The position numbers and the translations under genes were made by a program. Below, in pieces: positions 24,775 to 33,924 of a stretch of DNA of 64,000 nucleotides. The notes below the pieces were generated by a model. The model was given only the letters and a program-made list of their open reading frames with translations. It was not told the DNA's origin and did no database searches. The stretch comes from Chitinophaga sancti (GTDB taxonomy: Bacteria; Bacteroidota; Bacteroidia; Chitinophagales; Chitinophagaceae): assembly GCF_034424315.1 (NCBI RefSeq), contig NZ_CP139972.1, positions 1,302,001 through 1,366,000 on the forward strand, given 5' to 3'. Each line of letters begins with the position of its first letter. Position 1 is the first letter of the stretch.

Positions 24775-25596
24775 CTATTCCTCCATCTCCGGTACCCAAT
24801 GCTCCTTCATATAAGCATGATACTCCTCATCCCCTGCCATCCTGATTTTCACCAGTTCCTTTGCATCCTCGCCTGCCTGGTACCTTAAACGGGAACTTCC
24901 ATCCGTAGCAGCCTCATAAATCACCGCAGCCACCTGCTCAGGCGTCGTTCTTTCCTGGGTCTTAGAACCCCAGATATCCAGGAAACCCTGTACAAAATTG
25001 TCATAATCTGTAATCTCCGGATTCCCTGTAAAATTAGCCGCCATATCAAACCCCGTAGCAATCGCCCCGGGTTCTACCAGTTTCACTTTTATATTCAGTG
25101 CCGCCAGTTCATACGCCAGTGATTCAGAGAATCCCTCCACCGCAAATTTCGTCGCATGATACATACTCACAATAGGATAAGTGATCCGTCCACCAATACT
25201 GGATACATTGATGATGGTACCAGCTTTATTAGCCCTGAAATGCGGCAATATTGCCTGCGTGAGGTTCATCAGCCCAAATACATTTACATCGAACTGTTGT
25301 TTGATTTGTGCATCCGTAGCCAGTTCAAACGGACCGAATAACCCGTACCCGGCATTGTTGAGCAGCACATCTATTTTCCCAAATCTTTTAATACCCTCAG
25401 CTATCACCTGCTGCATATCGGCCTTTTCCTGCACATCCAGCCTGGTGACAAACACATTATTTATTGTTGTTAATACTGTTTCTTTTTCCGGCGAACGCAT
25501 TGTAGCAATAACGTTCCAGCCCTTGGCAGCAAAGAATTGAGCGGCCGCTTTTCCAATACCAGCAGATGACCCGGTAATCAATATCGTCTTGTTCAT
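24775..25596 (-). CDS. SDR family NAD(P)-dependent oxidoreductase
   Basis: 273 residues: TGSSAGIG at 8-15 binds the cofactor, followed by LNNAGYG, the Ser in INVSSIGG and YHATK for the catalytic Tyr and Lys. The C-terminal extension (about residues 195-273, GFDMAANFTGNPEI onward) is typical of the classical subgroup often annotated as SDR with AraC neighbours in Bacteroidota. Substrate unknown. The AraC regulator lies directly downstream on the same strand; the 557-bp gap upstream is largely repeat. Confidence 0.88.
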   Translation of the reverse strand: MNKTILITGSSAGIGKAAAQFFAAKGWNVIATMRSPEKETVLTTINNVFVTRLDVQEKADMQQVIAEGIKRFGKIDVLLNNAGYGLFGPFELATDAQIKQQFDVNVFGLMNLTQAILPHFRANKAGTIINVSSIGGRITYPIVSMYHATKFAVEGFSESLAYELAALNIKVKLVEPGAIATGFDMAANFTGNPEITDYDNFVQGFLDIWGSKTQERTTPEQVAAVIYEAATDGSSRLRYQAGEDAKELVKIRMAGDEEYHAYMKEHWVPEMEE

Positions 25597-25725
25597 GATT
25601 TGTTTGTTTTTGATAACAAGACAAAATTAGGATGGGAATCAGGGGCGGAATTGTCTGTAGGAAACCAATACTTGTATAAATCAAACAACGTTATGCAAAA
25701 AACCGTTTGAACGATTTTTGAGTTT

Positions 25726-25980
25726 AAAACCAGTGACAACACGGCCACAAAAGCAAGTCCTTTCACCGGCAAAGAAAACCAAAAAGAACTCCCACGTAAC
25801 TAAAACAAGTAACAACACAAAAACAAGTCCTTTCATCGCCCAATAAACCAAATGAACTCCCAGATAACTAAAACCAGTAACAACACAAAAAGTAAGTCCT
25901 TTCATCAGCAAATAACCCCAAAAGATAAACCCAGTGCCAACACCTGCACAACAGGCAATAAAGTCACCTGCCAATAAACT
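25726..25980. repeat. 68-76 bp degenerate tandem array
   Basis: AAAACcAGTraCAACAC markers start at 25726, 25802, 25870 and about 25926. Units also share AAGTCCTTTCATC and CCCAgATAACT. The array fills most of the gap between divergent SDR genes. I could not match its unit to either gene, so unlike most arrays here its origin is unclear. The 97-codon minus-strand frame across it looks spurious. Confidence 0.75.
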
Positions 25981-26153
25981 GAAGTCCTGTATTCGTTACA
26001 CCCGCTGACACCAAAAAAATCAAGCCAGGTGGTTATCAATCAACCTCCCCCATCCACCCAACAAAACCAAATTCCCTGACCATTCACCATTTTGACTACA
26101 CCTTTTACATTTTCGGCTACTATTCCCACAAAAATCCCCCTGACCTTTGTCTC

Positions 26154-26867
26154 ATGATCAAAGATAAAATAATCGCCATCACCGGCGCCAGCAGCGGCAT
26201 AGGCGAAGCTACCGCCCTGCTGCTGGCTGCCCGGGGAGCCAAAGTAATCCTCGGCGCCCGCAGAATCGACAGACTAGCAGCTGTCGCCGAAAAAACCAAT
26301 GGCCGCTACATGCAACTCGATGTCCGGAAAAAGGAACAACTGGCCGATTTTGTACAATTAGCCCTCGACAACTATGGTCGTCTCGATGTCCTCATTAATA
26401 ACGCCGGAATCGGGCCCATTTCGCCCTTAGATGAGCTTCGGGTATCCGACTGGGAAGACATGATCGACGTCAATTTTAAAGGCGTATTATACGGTATTGC
26501 CGCCGCCCTGCCCGTATTCAGGCAACAAAATTCCGGGCATTTCATCAATACCCTCTCCACTGCCGGACTTCAGATCGTGCCCACCATGGCCGTTTATGCC
26601 GCTACTAAAAATGCCGTCCGCACCGTAGCCGATGCCCTCCGCCAGGAAGCCGGCCCTACCATCAGGGTAACCAGCGTTTCTCCCGGGTTTATTAAAACGA
26701 ATTTCTCAGATTCTATGACCAACCTGGACATCAAAGAACAAATGAAAGGACGGATGGAGCAGATTGCCATCTCCCCGGATGCCATCGCCAATGCAATCGC
26801 ATTTGCCATTGACCAGCCTGCAGATGTGGATGTGAACGACATCGTCATCCGCCCCACTGCCCAATAA
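26154..26867 (+). CDS. SDR family oxidoreductase
   Basis: 237 residues with TGASSGIG (10-17), LDVLINNAGIG, a catalytic Ser in INTLSTAG, and YAATK. VSPGFIKTNF after the active site is the usual C-terminal loop of classical SDR enzymes. It resembles the YdfG-like, broad-specificity group. The AraC gene starts 18 bp after its stop on the same strand, so the two are probably co-transcribed and the regulator may sense the enzyme's substrate. Confidence 0.9.
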   Translation: MIKDKIIAITGASSGIGEATALLLAARGAKVILGARRIDRLAAVAEKTNGRYMQLDVRKKEQLADFVQLALDNYGRLDVLINNAGIGPISPLDELRVSDWEDMIDVNFKGVLYGIAAALPVFRQQNSGHFINTLSTAGLQIVPTMAVYAATKNAVRTVADALRQEAGPTIRVTSVSPGFIKTNFSDSMTNLDIKEQMKGRMEQIAISPDAIANAIAFAIDQPADVDVNDIVIRPTAQ

Positions 26868-26885
26868 AATCCCTACCTTCATCAC

Positions 26886-27776
26886 ATGGAACCACCCATT
26901 CATTTCGACACCATCTCAGCCCTGCAGCGGCGCCTGGACCTCCCGGCGCCACTGCACCCCCTCATTACCCTCATCCCAACCGGCAACATCAAAGTAAAGC
27001 CCGAAGACATAGGTCGTAAAGTCAGCACCAACCTATACAAGATCTCTTTCAAAATCGATTTTAAAGGAAAAATCCCCTACGGTCGCGGCACCTACGACTT
27101 CGAAGACGGCGGCCTCTCCTTCACCGGCCCACACCAGTTCTCTATCCCCACCGGCGATGTCGCCGATTATGACGGCTACACATTATTCTTCCACCCCGAC
27201 TTCCTCCGCGGTTATCCCTTAGCCAAAACCATCCAACAATATGGTTATTTCTCCTACACCGTCACCGAAGCCCTCTACCTCTCCGAAAAAGAGAAGAAAA
27301 TCATCTTCTCCATCTTCGACGCCATGCTCCTGGAATTAGAAAACAACATCGACCATTTCAGCCATGACGTGATGATTGCACAACTCGAACTATTGTTAAA
27401 TTATAGTAACCGTTTTTACAACCGGCAGTTCCTCACCCGCAAAACCCTCTACAATGACCTTATTTGTCAGATGAACACGTATATTTCCGAAACGATCAAT
27501 ACCTCCTCCCAGCTCCCCACTGTGCAACAGGTTGCCAACCATCTGCAGGTATCTCCCCGCTACTTAAGTGATATGCTCAAATCCTTAACAGGCATGGGTA
27601 CACAGCAACACATCCATCACCAACTCATTGAAAAAGCAAAGGAAATCCTGCTCACGACCAATGCAACTATTGCAGAAATTGCATACCAGCTGGGCTTCGA
27701 ACATCCGCAATCTTTTAACAAGTTATTCAGACAAAAAACGAACACCTCTCCCCTCGCCTATCGGAAATCAAGCTAG
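26886..27776 (+). CDS. AraC family transcriptional regulator
   Basis: 296 residues. The N-terminal part has AraC-cupin character (LYKISFKIDFKGKIPYGRGTYDFEDGGLSFTGP). The C-terminal helix-turn-helix pair includes TVQQVANHLQVSPRYLSDMLKSLTG and ATIAEIAYQLGFEHPQSFNKLFRQKTNTSPLAYRKS. Co-directional with the SDR gene 18 bp upstream and likely its regulator. Confidence 0.9.
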   Translation: MEPPIHFDTISALQRRLDLPAPLHPLITLIPTGNIKVKPEDIGRKVSTNLYKISFKIDFKGKIPYGRGTYDFEDGGLSFTGPHQFSIPTGDVADYDGYTLFFHPDFLRGYPLAKTIQQYGYFSYTVTEALYLSEKEKKIIFSIFDAMLLELENNIDHFSHDVMIAQLELLLNYSNRFYNRQFLTRKTLYNDLICQMNTYISETINTSSQLPTVQQVANHLQVSPRYLSDMLKSLTGMGTQQHIHHQLIEKAKEILLTTNATIAEIAYQLGFEHPQSFNKLFRQKTNTSPLAYRKSS

Positions 27777-27803
27777 TAAATCTGCAATGGATTTACTACT
27801 TTC

Positions 27804-27824
27804 GTTGTATCGTTACAATACAAC
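27804..27824 (+). promoter_or_regulatory. Palindrome before the enhancer-binding protein gene
   Basis: GTTGTAT (27804-27810) and ATACAAC (27818-27824) are perfect inverted arms with a seven-base centre, ending 8 bp before the ATG of the regulator. It could be an operator overlapping the leader. The binding factor is unknown. Confidence 0.45.
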
Positions 27825-27832
27825 ATTCGATT

Positions 27833-29434
27833 ATGGATTGGAAACAACCTATCATCGTCTCGCATCATCAACTGTTAGAGCAAATCACTCAAAGAGAAAA
27901 AGAACAGTCAACTTTACTCTACCTCAGTAACAGGATTGCTGCTGCTCAAAAACGGGATGAACTGTGGAACGTGATCACTGATCAACTGCTCTCACTTTTT
28001 GGAGGAAAATACTATACCCTGTGCCTGATCAATGAAGATGGCAAGACGCATTCACCTTTCCTCCACACAAAAGAAGCGGTCATTAAAAGAAGAGTAGACG
28101 AAAGTCCGATTATGCACAAAGCGCACGACATCGAAGATGGCATCTTTAATATCGCGCTCAATGCTGACGAACCATTAATATTCGATCTCAAAAAACTGAT
28201 CCGCAATAAGAACGTGCCTCCTTACATCATTCACTGGCACAATAGCGGTATCCGGGAAATGATGGTCACAAAGATCACCAATGCAAGCCAGGCAAAAGGC
28301 TTACTATACCTGTATTCCGATAAATACGGGGCATTTTCGCCGAACCAGTTTCCCCTGCTTACAGGTGTTGCCGATATGCTTGGCATGGGTATCAGCAACA
28401 TTCTTGCAAATGAAAAAATTGCCAGTCAGCAGGCAGAAATTGAACAATTAAAAGGAGGCAACTACTACTTAAACCAGGAAAACAGCCCTGCAAAGCTGAT
28501 CGGTTCTTCTCCTGAAATACAGAAAATATACAAACTCATTTCCCTCGTTGCTACGGCTGACAGTACCGTTATCATTACCGGCGAAACTGGTACCGGCAAG
28601 GAACTGGTGGCAAGCGCCATTCACCAGGCATCCCCGCGTGCACAACAGGTTATGATCCGTGTCAATTGCGCCGCCATCCCGGCCACACTGATTGAAAGTG
28701 AATTGTTCGGCCACGAAAAAGGTAGCTTTACCGGCGCCATAGATAAGCGTATCGGGAAGTTTGAACAGGCGGATAACAGCACGATATTTTTAGATGAAAT
28801 AGGAGAACTTTCCCTGGAGTTACAGGCAAAATTATTGCGTGTATTACAGGAAAGAGAAATAGAACGTATAGGCGGCAAAGGTAGTATCAGGGTGAATGTG
28901 CGCATCATCGCCGCCACTAACCGAAACCTGGAGAAAGAAGTGCAGGCCGGCAGGTTCAGAAGCGACCTGTATTACCGGCTGAACGTATTCCCGGTGTCAC
29001 TCCCTCCCCTGCGGCAACGTAAGGAAGATATACCTGTACTGGTCAATCATTTCATTAACCGCTATGCACAGGAAACCCGTAAGAAGGTGGCAAATATTAG
29101 CCAGAAGGCGCTTGATAGTCTGCTAAATTATTCCTGGCCGGGAAATATCAGGGAGTTGGAACACATTATTGAAAGAGCCGTATTGCTTTGCAATGGTACG
29201 ACCATTACCCAGATTAACCTGCCGGTGCATCAGCCGCTACAAACTGAAGATAATTTTGAGATTATTCCGCTGGCAGCCATGGAACGGGAGTATATTCTCA
29301 AGGTCTTAAAGACATGCAAGGGAAAAGTCTCCGGTCCCAATGGTGCTGCGATGATGCTGGGCTTACCGCCTACTACACTGGTATCGAAAATGCAGAAGCT
29401 GAATATTAAGAAGGAATTGGTGTTGGTGAATTGA
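27833..29434 (+). CDS. Sigma-54 interaction-type regulator (GAF, AAA+, HTH)
   Basis: 533 residues. A GAF-like sensor covers about 25-195, followed by a short coiled linker. The AAA+ domain has Walker A GETGTGKE (250-257), GSFTGA (297-302) and Walker B IFLDEI (318-323), then the arginine-finger region and PPLRQRKEDIPVLVNHFI. A Fis-like C-terminal helix-turn-helix follows. The sigma-54 contact loop reads GSFTGA rather than the usual GAFTGA. It is convergent with a dioxygenase-like gene and could activate it in response to an aromatic or quinone, but I find no clear -24/-12 promoter there. Confidence 0.9.
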   Translation: MDWKQPIIVSHHQLLEQITQREKEQSTLLYLSNRIAAAQKRDELWNVITDQLLSLFGGKYYTLCLINEDGKTHSPFLHTKEAVIKRRVDESPIMHKAHDIEDGIFNIALNADEPLIFDLKKLIRNKNVPPYIIHWHNSGIREMMVTKITNASQAKGLLYLYSDKYGAFSPNQFPLLTGVADMLGMGISNILANEKIASQQAEIEQLKGGNYYLNQENSPAKLIGSSPEIQKIYKLISLVATADSTVIITGETGTGKELVASAIHQASPRAQQVMIRVNCAAIPATLIESELFGHEKGSFTGAIDKRIGKFEQADNSTIFLDEIGELSLELQAKLLRVLQEREIERIGGKGSIRVNVRIIAATNRNLEKEVQAGRFRSDLYYRLNVFPVSLPPLRQRKEDIPVLVNHFINRYAQETRKKVANISQKALDSLLNYSWPGNIRELEHIIERAVLLCNGTTITQINLPVHQPLQTEDNFEIIPLAAMEREYILKVLKTCKGKVSGPNGAAMMLGLPPTTLVSKMQKLNIKKELVLVN

Positions 29435-29461
29435 GCAGGGATTACCCCAACAAACACCACC

Positions 29462-30400
29462 CTACCTATAAGCCGACAAATCAATCCCAATAGGCTGCAA
29501 CTGCCCCTCCAGTGTCTCCCGCTGCGATTCCAGCCACTCCGGCAACATCAAGTGCTCTCCCAGGTGCGCCGCCGGCTCATCCACACTAAACCCCGGCAAT
29601 GCCGTAGCCACCTCGAACAACACCCCGCCCGGCTCCCTGAAATAAATAGATTTAAAATACTTACGATCCAGGATCGGCGTCGCATTCAGCCCCGCTCCCG
29701 TAATCTTCTGCCGGATACTCGTCTGCGCCTCCCCATCCGGTGTCGTAAATGCAATATGATGCACCGTACCACTGCCCGATAAGCCTTTCAGACTATCAGG
29801 CATGCACACCAGGTCTACATAATTCCCCGGTTTATCAGTCGCCGCAAAACGGAAACGGTTGCCCTTCTCGGCAATCAGCACATGATCGAGTTGGGTGGTC
29901 AGTAATCCGGCTGTCCGCTCATACCCTTCCTCCCAGATCTCTACACTGTAAAAACCACGGATAGCATGTGCATCCCCAGGTCGGGTATCCTTATCGTTAA
30001 AGATCAGTTCCAGGCCCAGGCCATCAGTATCTTCCAGGTACACCGCCAGCTCTCCATCAAATCGTGCAAGCGGTGGTTTATGTGCGATACCAAAACGATT
30101 CAGTCTTTCCAGCCAGTAATTCAGCGATGCCAGTGGCACGGAAAACGTGGTTGTATTCAGCATTCCCTTCCCCTGGCGGCCATGTTTCAGGCCCTCATAA
30201 GGGAAGAAGGTCATGATACTCCCCGGCGCACCGGTTTCATCACCATAATATAAATGGTAAACGCCGTTTGCGTCAAAATTTACGGTTTTCTTTACCAGTT
30301 TTAAACCCAGTATACCTGCATAGAATTCAAGATTCTTCTGCGAACTGCCGGCGATGGCGGTTACGTGGTGGATACCGGTTACAAGTTGATCATTATTCAT
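29462..30400 (-). CDS. VOC family ring-cleaving dioxygenase (MhqO-like)
   Basis: Starting at MNNDQLVTGIHHVTAI gives 312 residues; an upstream ATG at 30430 adds ten. Two vicinal-oxygen-chelate modules are visible. The first opens GIHHVTAIAGSSQKNLEFYAGILGLKLVKKTVNFD and the second begins near DHVLIAEKGNRFRF/VHHIAFTTPD. Metal ligands are the His of IHHVTA, the His of VHHIAF and a Glu in GGVLFEVATALPGF. The ending LPEWLESQRETLEGQLQPI is typical of the MhqO/MhqA ring-cleavage group acting on hydroquinones. Convergent with the GAF-AAA+ regulator, a plausible regulator-target pair. Confidence 0.88.
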   Translation of the reverse strand: MNNDQLVTGIHHVTAIAGSSQKNLEFYAGILGLKLVKKTVNFDANGVYHLYYGDETGAPGSIMTFFPYEGLKHGRQGKGMLNTTTFSVPLASLNYWLERLNRFGIAHKPPLARFDGELAVYLEDTDGLGLELIFNDKDTRPGDAHAIRGFYSVEIWEEGYERTAGLLTTQLDHVLIAEKGNRFRFAATDKPGNYVDLVCMPDSLKGLSGSGTVHHIAFTTPDGEAQTSIRQKITGAGLNATPILDRKYFKSIYFREPGGVLFEVATALPGFSVDEPAAHLGEHLMLPEWLESQRETLEGQLQPIGIDLSAYR

Positions 30401-30506
30401 GGGGTGTAATTTAAAACTCACAGGACGCAATAATAATTAAATCGATAAAAGGTACAACAAAACCTGTAAGATATAGGTCGATGCCGTTTAGATAAGATCA
30501 CTATAA

Positions 30507-30533
30507 GGATATTAAGAGGATACCTCAATATCC
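30507..30533. other. Hairpin in divergent intergenic region
   Basis: GGATATT(AA)GAGG and CCTCAATATCC form an inverted repeat with a 3-base loop and a two-base bulge. It lies between the divergent dioxygenase and 179-residue hypothetical genes and may be an operator or leader structure. Confidence 0.4.
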
Positions 30534-30648
30534 AATAGATATATGGGTGCCAATTAAGTGCCGTATTAGTACTCATTTGATATTAAACACAGCCAATATT
30601 CAGGAACTATTCAATACCTTTAATAGTATAACCCCAAAATTGATTTTT

Positions 30649-31188
30649 ATGGCTTTGATTAAGGACAGTGTGCTGTTTCAGCTGGTACGCGGCAGCCTGG
30701 GCAATGAAATTACCATCTACGAAAGGAATGGGCAGATCATCATGGCTAAGAAACGTAGCCGTTCCAATAAAAAACCCACTCAAAAGCAGCTGGAAGCCCG
30801 GTATAAGATGAAAATTGCTGCGGCATATGCGAAGGAAATATTAAAAGATCCGGAGCTGAAAGCGTATTACAAATCGCTGACCGGCCCAGGCCAAAATGCC
30901 TATAATATGGCGGTGAAGGATGCGTACAATGCGCCGGAGATCCAGGATATCCGCCTGGAAGATGCGCAGGTAGTGGTTCGGGCAAAGAATGAATTCCGGG
31001 TGGCAGAAGTGGAGGTGAAAGTGTTGGATAAGGAGGGGGAAATGGTAGAAAGAGGGCGTGCGGTATTGGGAAGAAACGGTGTTGACTGGTATTACCAGGT
31101 TACTACGGTGCCGCCGCAGGGCAAGGTGATTGTAGTGGCGGTGGATTTGCCGGGGAATGAGACGACTTGGGATTATGTTATTAGCTGA
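30649..31188 (+). CDS. Uncharacterised protein, 179 residues
   Basis: I do not recognise the family. The ATG at 30649 (MALIKDSVLFQLVRGSLG) is preferred over an upstream start with no conserved look. Residues 5-60 hold the pattern GNEITIYERNGQIIMAKKRSRSNKKPTQKQLEARYKM, reminiscent of small Bacteroidota proteins whose N-terminus reads like a DNA- or nucleic-acid-associated basic segment. The C-terminal half (about 95-175) is beta-rich and looks like an immunoglobulin-like module. No signal peptide. The gene end is repeated twice, in decayed form, just downstream. Confidence 0.6.
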   Translation: MALIKDSVLFQLVRGSLGNEITIYERNGQIIMAKKRSRSNKKPTQKQLEARYKMKIAAAYAKEILKDPELKAYYKSLTGPGQNAYNMAVKDAYNAPEIQDIRLEDAQVVVRAKNEFRVAEVEVKVLDKEGEMVERGRAVLGRNGVDWYYQVTTVPPQGKVIVVAVDLPGNETTWDYVIS

Positions 31189-31318
31189 TAGCAAAGCATA
31201 GTAGTGGCGGCAGATGTCCTTAGGAATGAAATGACCTGGGAGTTTTTGCGTACCCGATATGATCTTCCACGAGGCAAGATGATCGTAGTGGCAGTAGATT
31301 TACCGGGGAACCAGCCCA
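31118..31318 (+). repeat. Decayed copies of the upstream gene's C-terminal coding end
   Basis: The gene end GGCAAGGTGATTGTAGTGGC...GGGGAATGAGACGACTTGGG (31118-31188) reappears as TAGTAGTGGCGGCAGATGTC...GGAATGAAATGACCTGGG (about 31197-31245) and as GGCAAGATGATCGTAGTGGC...TTACCGGGGAAC (about 31274-31316). The encoded motif VVAVDLPGN survives in the third copy. The frame 31204-31671 drawn through them is probably not a gene. Confidence 0.8.
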
Positions 31319-31412
31319 TTCCTCCATACCCGAAAGATAAACTCACCAAATCCCCTAAAGCAGCTCCAAAAACAAACCAGCCTGCGCTTTTATATCGTTT
31401 AAATAAAACCTT

Positions 31413-31447
31413 TAAAAAAGAAAAAGCCGCCTCAATTACGAGACGGC
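31413..31447 (-). terminator. Intrinsic terminator of the 82-residue gene
   Basis: Stem GCCGCCTC / GAGACGGC (31426-31433 and 31440-31447, one mismatch) with a run of A on the plus strand at 31413-31425, which is a T-run on the minus strand. It lies 13 bp after the small gene's stop. Confidence 0.75.
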
Positions 31448-31460
31448 CTGTTTCACTATA

Positions 31461-31709
31461 TCAGCAAGTTGAAAAATCCGAAGAAAAATTACCATTCACC
31501 GCCTGCAATTTATCCACCTGTATTTCCGTTCCATCCTCCAATCTCAGCCAATGCGTTCCCTCCTTCTCAAACACACTTTCAATAATACCCCCGGCTCTTG
31601 TAGGACCATTATCGTCATACAATATAGCCGCCTTCTCTTTCTTCTCAAAAAGCTCCATAATGAGCGGATAAAACGACTCTCCTGGTAAGATTAATTTGCC
31701 TGGTTCCAC
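31461..31709 (-). CDS. Small hypothetical protein
   Basis: 82 residues beginning MEPGKLILPGESFYPLIMEL. I do not recognise it. The middle (KKEKAAILYDDNGPTRAGGIIESVFEKEGTHWLRLEDGTEIQVDKL) reads like a small SH3-like beta barrel with a real coding character. Support for a gene comes from this sequence, a clean terminator 13 bp downstream, and lack of overlap with other genes. Co-directional with the GH2 gene 56 bp upstream and possibly in its transcript. Confidence 0.6.
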   Translation of the reverse strand: MEPGKLILPGESFYPLIMELFEKKEKAAILYDDNGPTRAGGIIESVFEKEGTHWLRLEDGTEIQVDKLQAVNGNFSSDFSTC

Positions 31710-31765
31710 AATAATTAGTTTTCATAAAGATAAAACTATTCACGGTATCACCGTTTATGAATTAT

Positions 31766-33607
31766 CTACTTCACTTTAATCTCGTACAGTTTGCGGTTGT
31801 CTTCGCCCAACTGCTGCACAGGGAATTTATCTACTTTCCTGTCATACGTCATGAAACCATTTACCTCGCCTTCCACATCCGTTGTCTGTGTATACACGGC
31901 AGCTGACAATCCCAGCGGAATCAGCTCTGCCAAACGTTTTGTAAATGTCTGGTACTTCTTAAACATCTCTTCGCTGTTCTTGAATGACTGGTAGCCCCAG
32001 TTCTTATTACCCTGCCAGTTATGACCTTCCAGCGGCAATCCTAAACCACCAAACTCACCCAATACCAGTACCTGTTTTTTACCAAATAAATCTGGCCTTG
32101 GCATAGCTGGTGCAGGGTAATTATGCAGGTCAATAATATGCCCGGTTTCGTAGAAGTTACCACCACTCGCACTATTCACCAACCTGCTGGGATCTTTCTT
32201 CATCGTCCATTCAGTGATCTCAACAGTTTTGAACTGACCCCATGCTTCGTTGAATGGTGTCCAAACAACAATACAAGGGAAATTGTATGCTGCATCCATG
32301 ATGGCATTCCATTCCTTACGATAATAACCTTCTGATTCAGCAGTACGTTGCTTGTCTGTCTGATGATCCAGGATACCTGGTCTGTTCTCCCAGCCATTGC
32401 CCAGGTCGCCGCTTGGCATGTCCTGCCAGAGCAACATTCCTTTCTCATCACAGTACCGGTAGTACGTAGCAGGTTCCAGTTTAATGTGTTTCCTGATCAT
32501 ATTAAAGCCCATCTTCTGCAGTTGATCGATATCATAGATCATCGCCTCGTGTGTAGCGGCAGTATACAGACCGTCAGGATACCAACCCTGGTCCAGCGGG
32601 CCGTATTGGAATACGAACTCGTTGTTCAGCATCATCCGTTGAATGCCGTTCTGATCTGGTGCCATAGAGATTTTGCGCATCGCGAAATAACTCTTCACGG
32701 CATCTACAGTTTTCCCTTTACGTGTAAGCGTTACCTTCAGGTCATATAAGTAGGGATGTGTAGTAGACCATAATTTTTCCTGCTGCAGGGTCAGTACGGC
32801 GGTAGCGGAAGGCGCTACTTCCTGGGTAGCCACTACATTGCCGCCATCCAGTACTTCGACCTTTACCTGGTCACCAGCCTGTGCACCTTCTACATTGGTA
32901 TTTACACTGATGGTGTGATGATCAATATCAGGTGTGTTTTTCGTGGATGCGATATAAGTCTTAGGTACGGCTTCCAGCCAAACCGTTTGCCAGATACCGG
33001 TTACGGGTGTATACCAGATCCCTTCCGGCTGCTTCACCTGTTTACCACGTGGCTGAGGACCATCATCAGTAGGGTCCCAAACGCGGATGGTGATGTCCTG
33101 TTTTGCGCCGCTCTTGAGCAGAGACGTGATATTGAAAGAGAAGGGATCGAAGCCCCCTTCGTGTTTGCCGGCACTCTTACCGTTTACAAATACTTCTGTC
33201 TGCCAGTCAACCGCCCCGAAATGCAGCAGTATTTCCTTGCCTTTCATGGTTGCAGGGATGCTGATGTTTGTATTGTACCATAACAGGCTGTCCTTGCCAA
33301 CCGTGCGGCCAACGCCGGAAAGCGCGGATTCTACTGCAAAAGGTACGAGGATACTACCTTCATATTTTGCAGGTTTATCCTGTGATACAGCGGTGATAGC
33401 ATAGCTCCATAAGCCGTTCAGGTTTTTCCAGCTATTCTCGCGCACCAGCTGTGGACGTGGATATTCCGGCAAAGGCGCATTCGGATCTACCTTTTCTGCC
33501 CATGGCGTAACGATCCTGTCCCTGATTAAATGCCAGCTGTTTTGCTGTGCGTGTACAGCGTAACTCATGCTGCCTAGCATGAGTAAAGAGAGTGTGAACT
33601 TTTTCAT
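31766..33607 (-). CDS. Secreted glycoside hydrolase family 2 enzyme
   Basis: 613 residues with a signal peptide (MKKFTLSLLMLGSMSYAVHA) ending AQQ. The order is a jelly-roll sugar-binding domain (about 30-215), an immunoglobulin-like domain (about 220-310), and a TIM barrel. The acid/base is Glu454 in PFNEAWGQ and the nucleophile is Glu518 in VLGEFGG. GH2 covers beta-galactosidase, beta-glucuronidase and beta-mannosidase; the exact activity is not readable. At 613 residues it is on the short side for the family. It is not next to a SusC/D pair; a conspicuous hairpin lies about 80 bp upstream. Confidence 0.92.
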   Translation of the reverse strand: MKKFTLSLLMLGSMSYAVHAQQNSWHLIRDRIVTPWAEKVDPNAPLPEYPRPQLVRENSWKNLNGLWSYAITAVSQDKPAKYEGSILVPFAVESALSGVGRTVGKDSLLWYNTNISIPATMKGKEILLHFGAVDWQTEVFVNGKSAGKHEGGFDPFSFNITSLLKSGAKQDITIRVWDPTDDGPQPRGKQVKQPEGIWYTPVTGIWQTVWLEAVPKTYIASTKNTPDIDHHTISVNTNVEGAQAGDQVKVEVLDGGNVVATQEVAPSATAVLTLQQEKLWSTTHPYLYDLKVTLTRKGKTVDAVKSYFAMRKISMAPDQNGIQRMMLNNEFVFQYGPLDQGWYPDGLYTAATHEAMIYDIDQLQKMGFNMIRKHIKLEPATYYRYCDEKGMLLWQDMPSGDLGNGWENRPGILDHQTDKQRTAESEGYYRKEWNAIMDAAYNFPCIVVWTPFNEAWGQFKTVEITEWTMKKDPSRLVNSASGGNFYETGHIIDLHNYPAPAMPRPDLFGKKQVLVLGEFGGLGLPLEGHNWQGNKNWGYQSFKNSEEMFKKYQTFTKRLAELIPLGLSAAVYTQTTDVEGEVNGFMTYDRKVDKFPVQQLGEDNRKLYEIKVK

Positions 33608-33684
33608 AAAATCGTGATCTGAGTAATAACGTGCATGAAATAAATAAGCCCAAAAGGTATAAAATAATTTGCAAAGGTGTGCAT

Positions 33685-33710
33685 GTGCGAAAAATCCTAT
33701 TTTTTCGCAC
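33685..33710. promoter_or_regulatory. Perfect inverted repeat upstream of the GH2 gene
   Basis: GTGCGAAAAA (33685-33694) and TTTTTCGCAC (33701-33710) are perfectly complementary with a six-base centre. It lies about 80 bp before the GH2 start, in the 317-bp gap with the divergent flavin-like gene. It is a candidate operator. The rest of this gap shows no gene or repeat. Confidence 0.5.
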
Positions 33711-33924
33711 TTTAGTCCATAACAGTCTGCTGGCTAGTTCCGACCTTTGAATTATGGGGAATAAAGTCGGAGGAGGTGGGTAGTGTGGGAGATTTTTCAA
33801 TATTACCACGAAAACAATCTTTGATTGTACAGTACCCTGGCATCTGAAAGCAGCAACGCAAAGGGCAACATTTAAGGAAATAGATGCGATTCCTTACTTA
33901 GCTGAATGATATAAATAAGAACTT

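Noticed and set aside
31204..31671. 155-codon frame behind the 179-residue hypothetical gene
   Set aside because: Its first third is decayed copies of the upstream gene end and the rest is antisense to the 82-residue gene.
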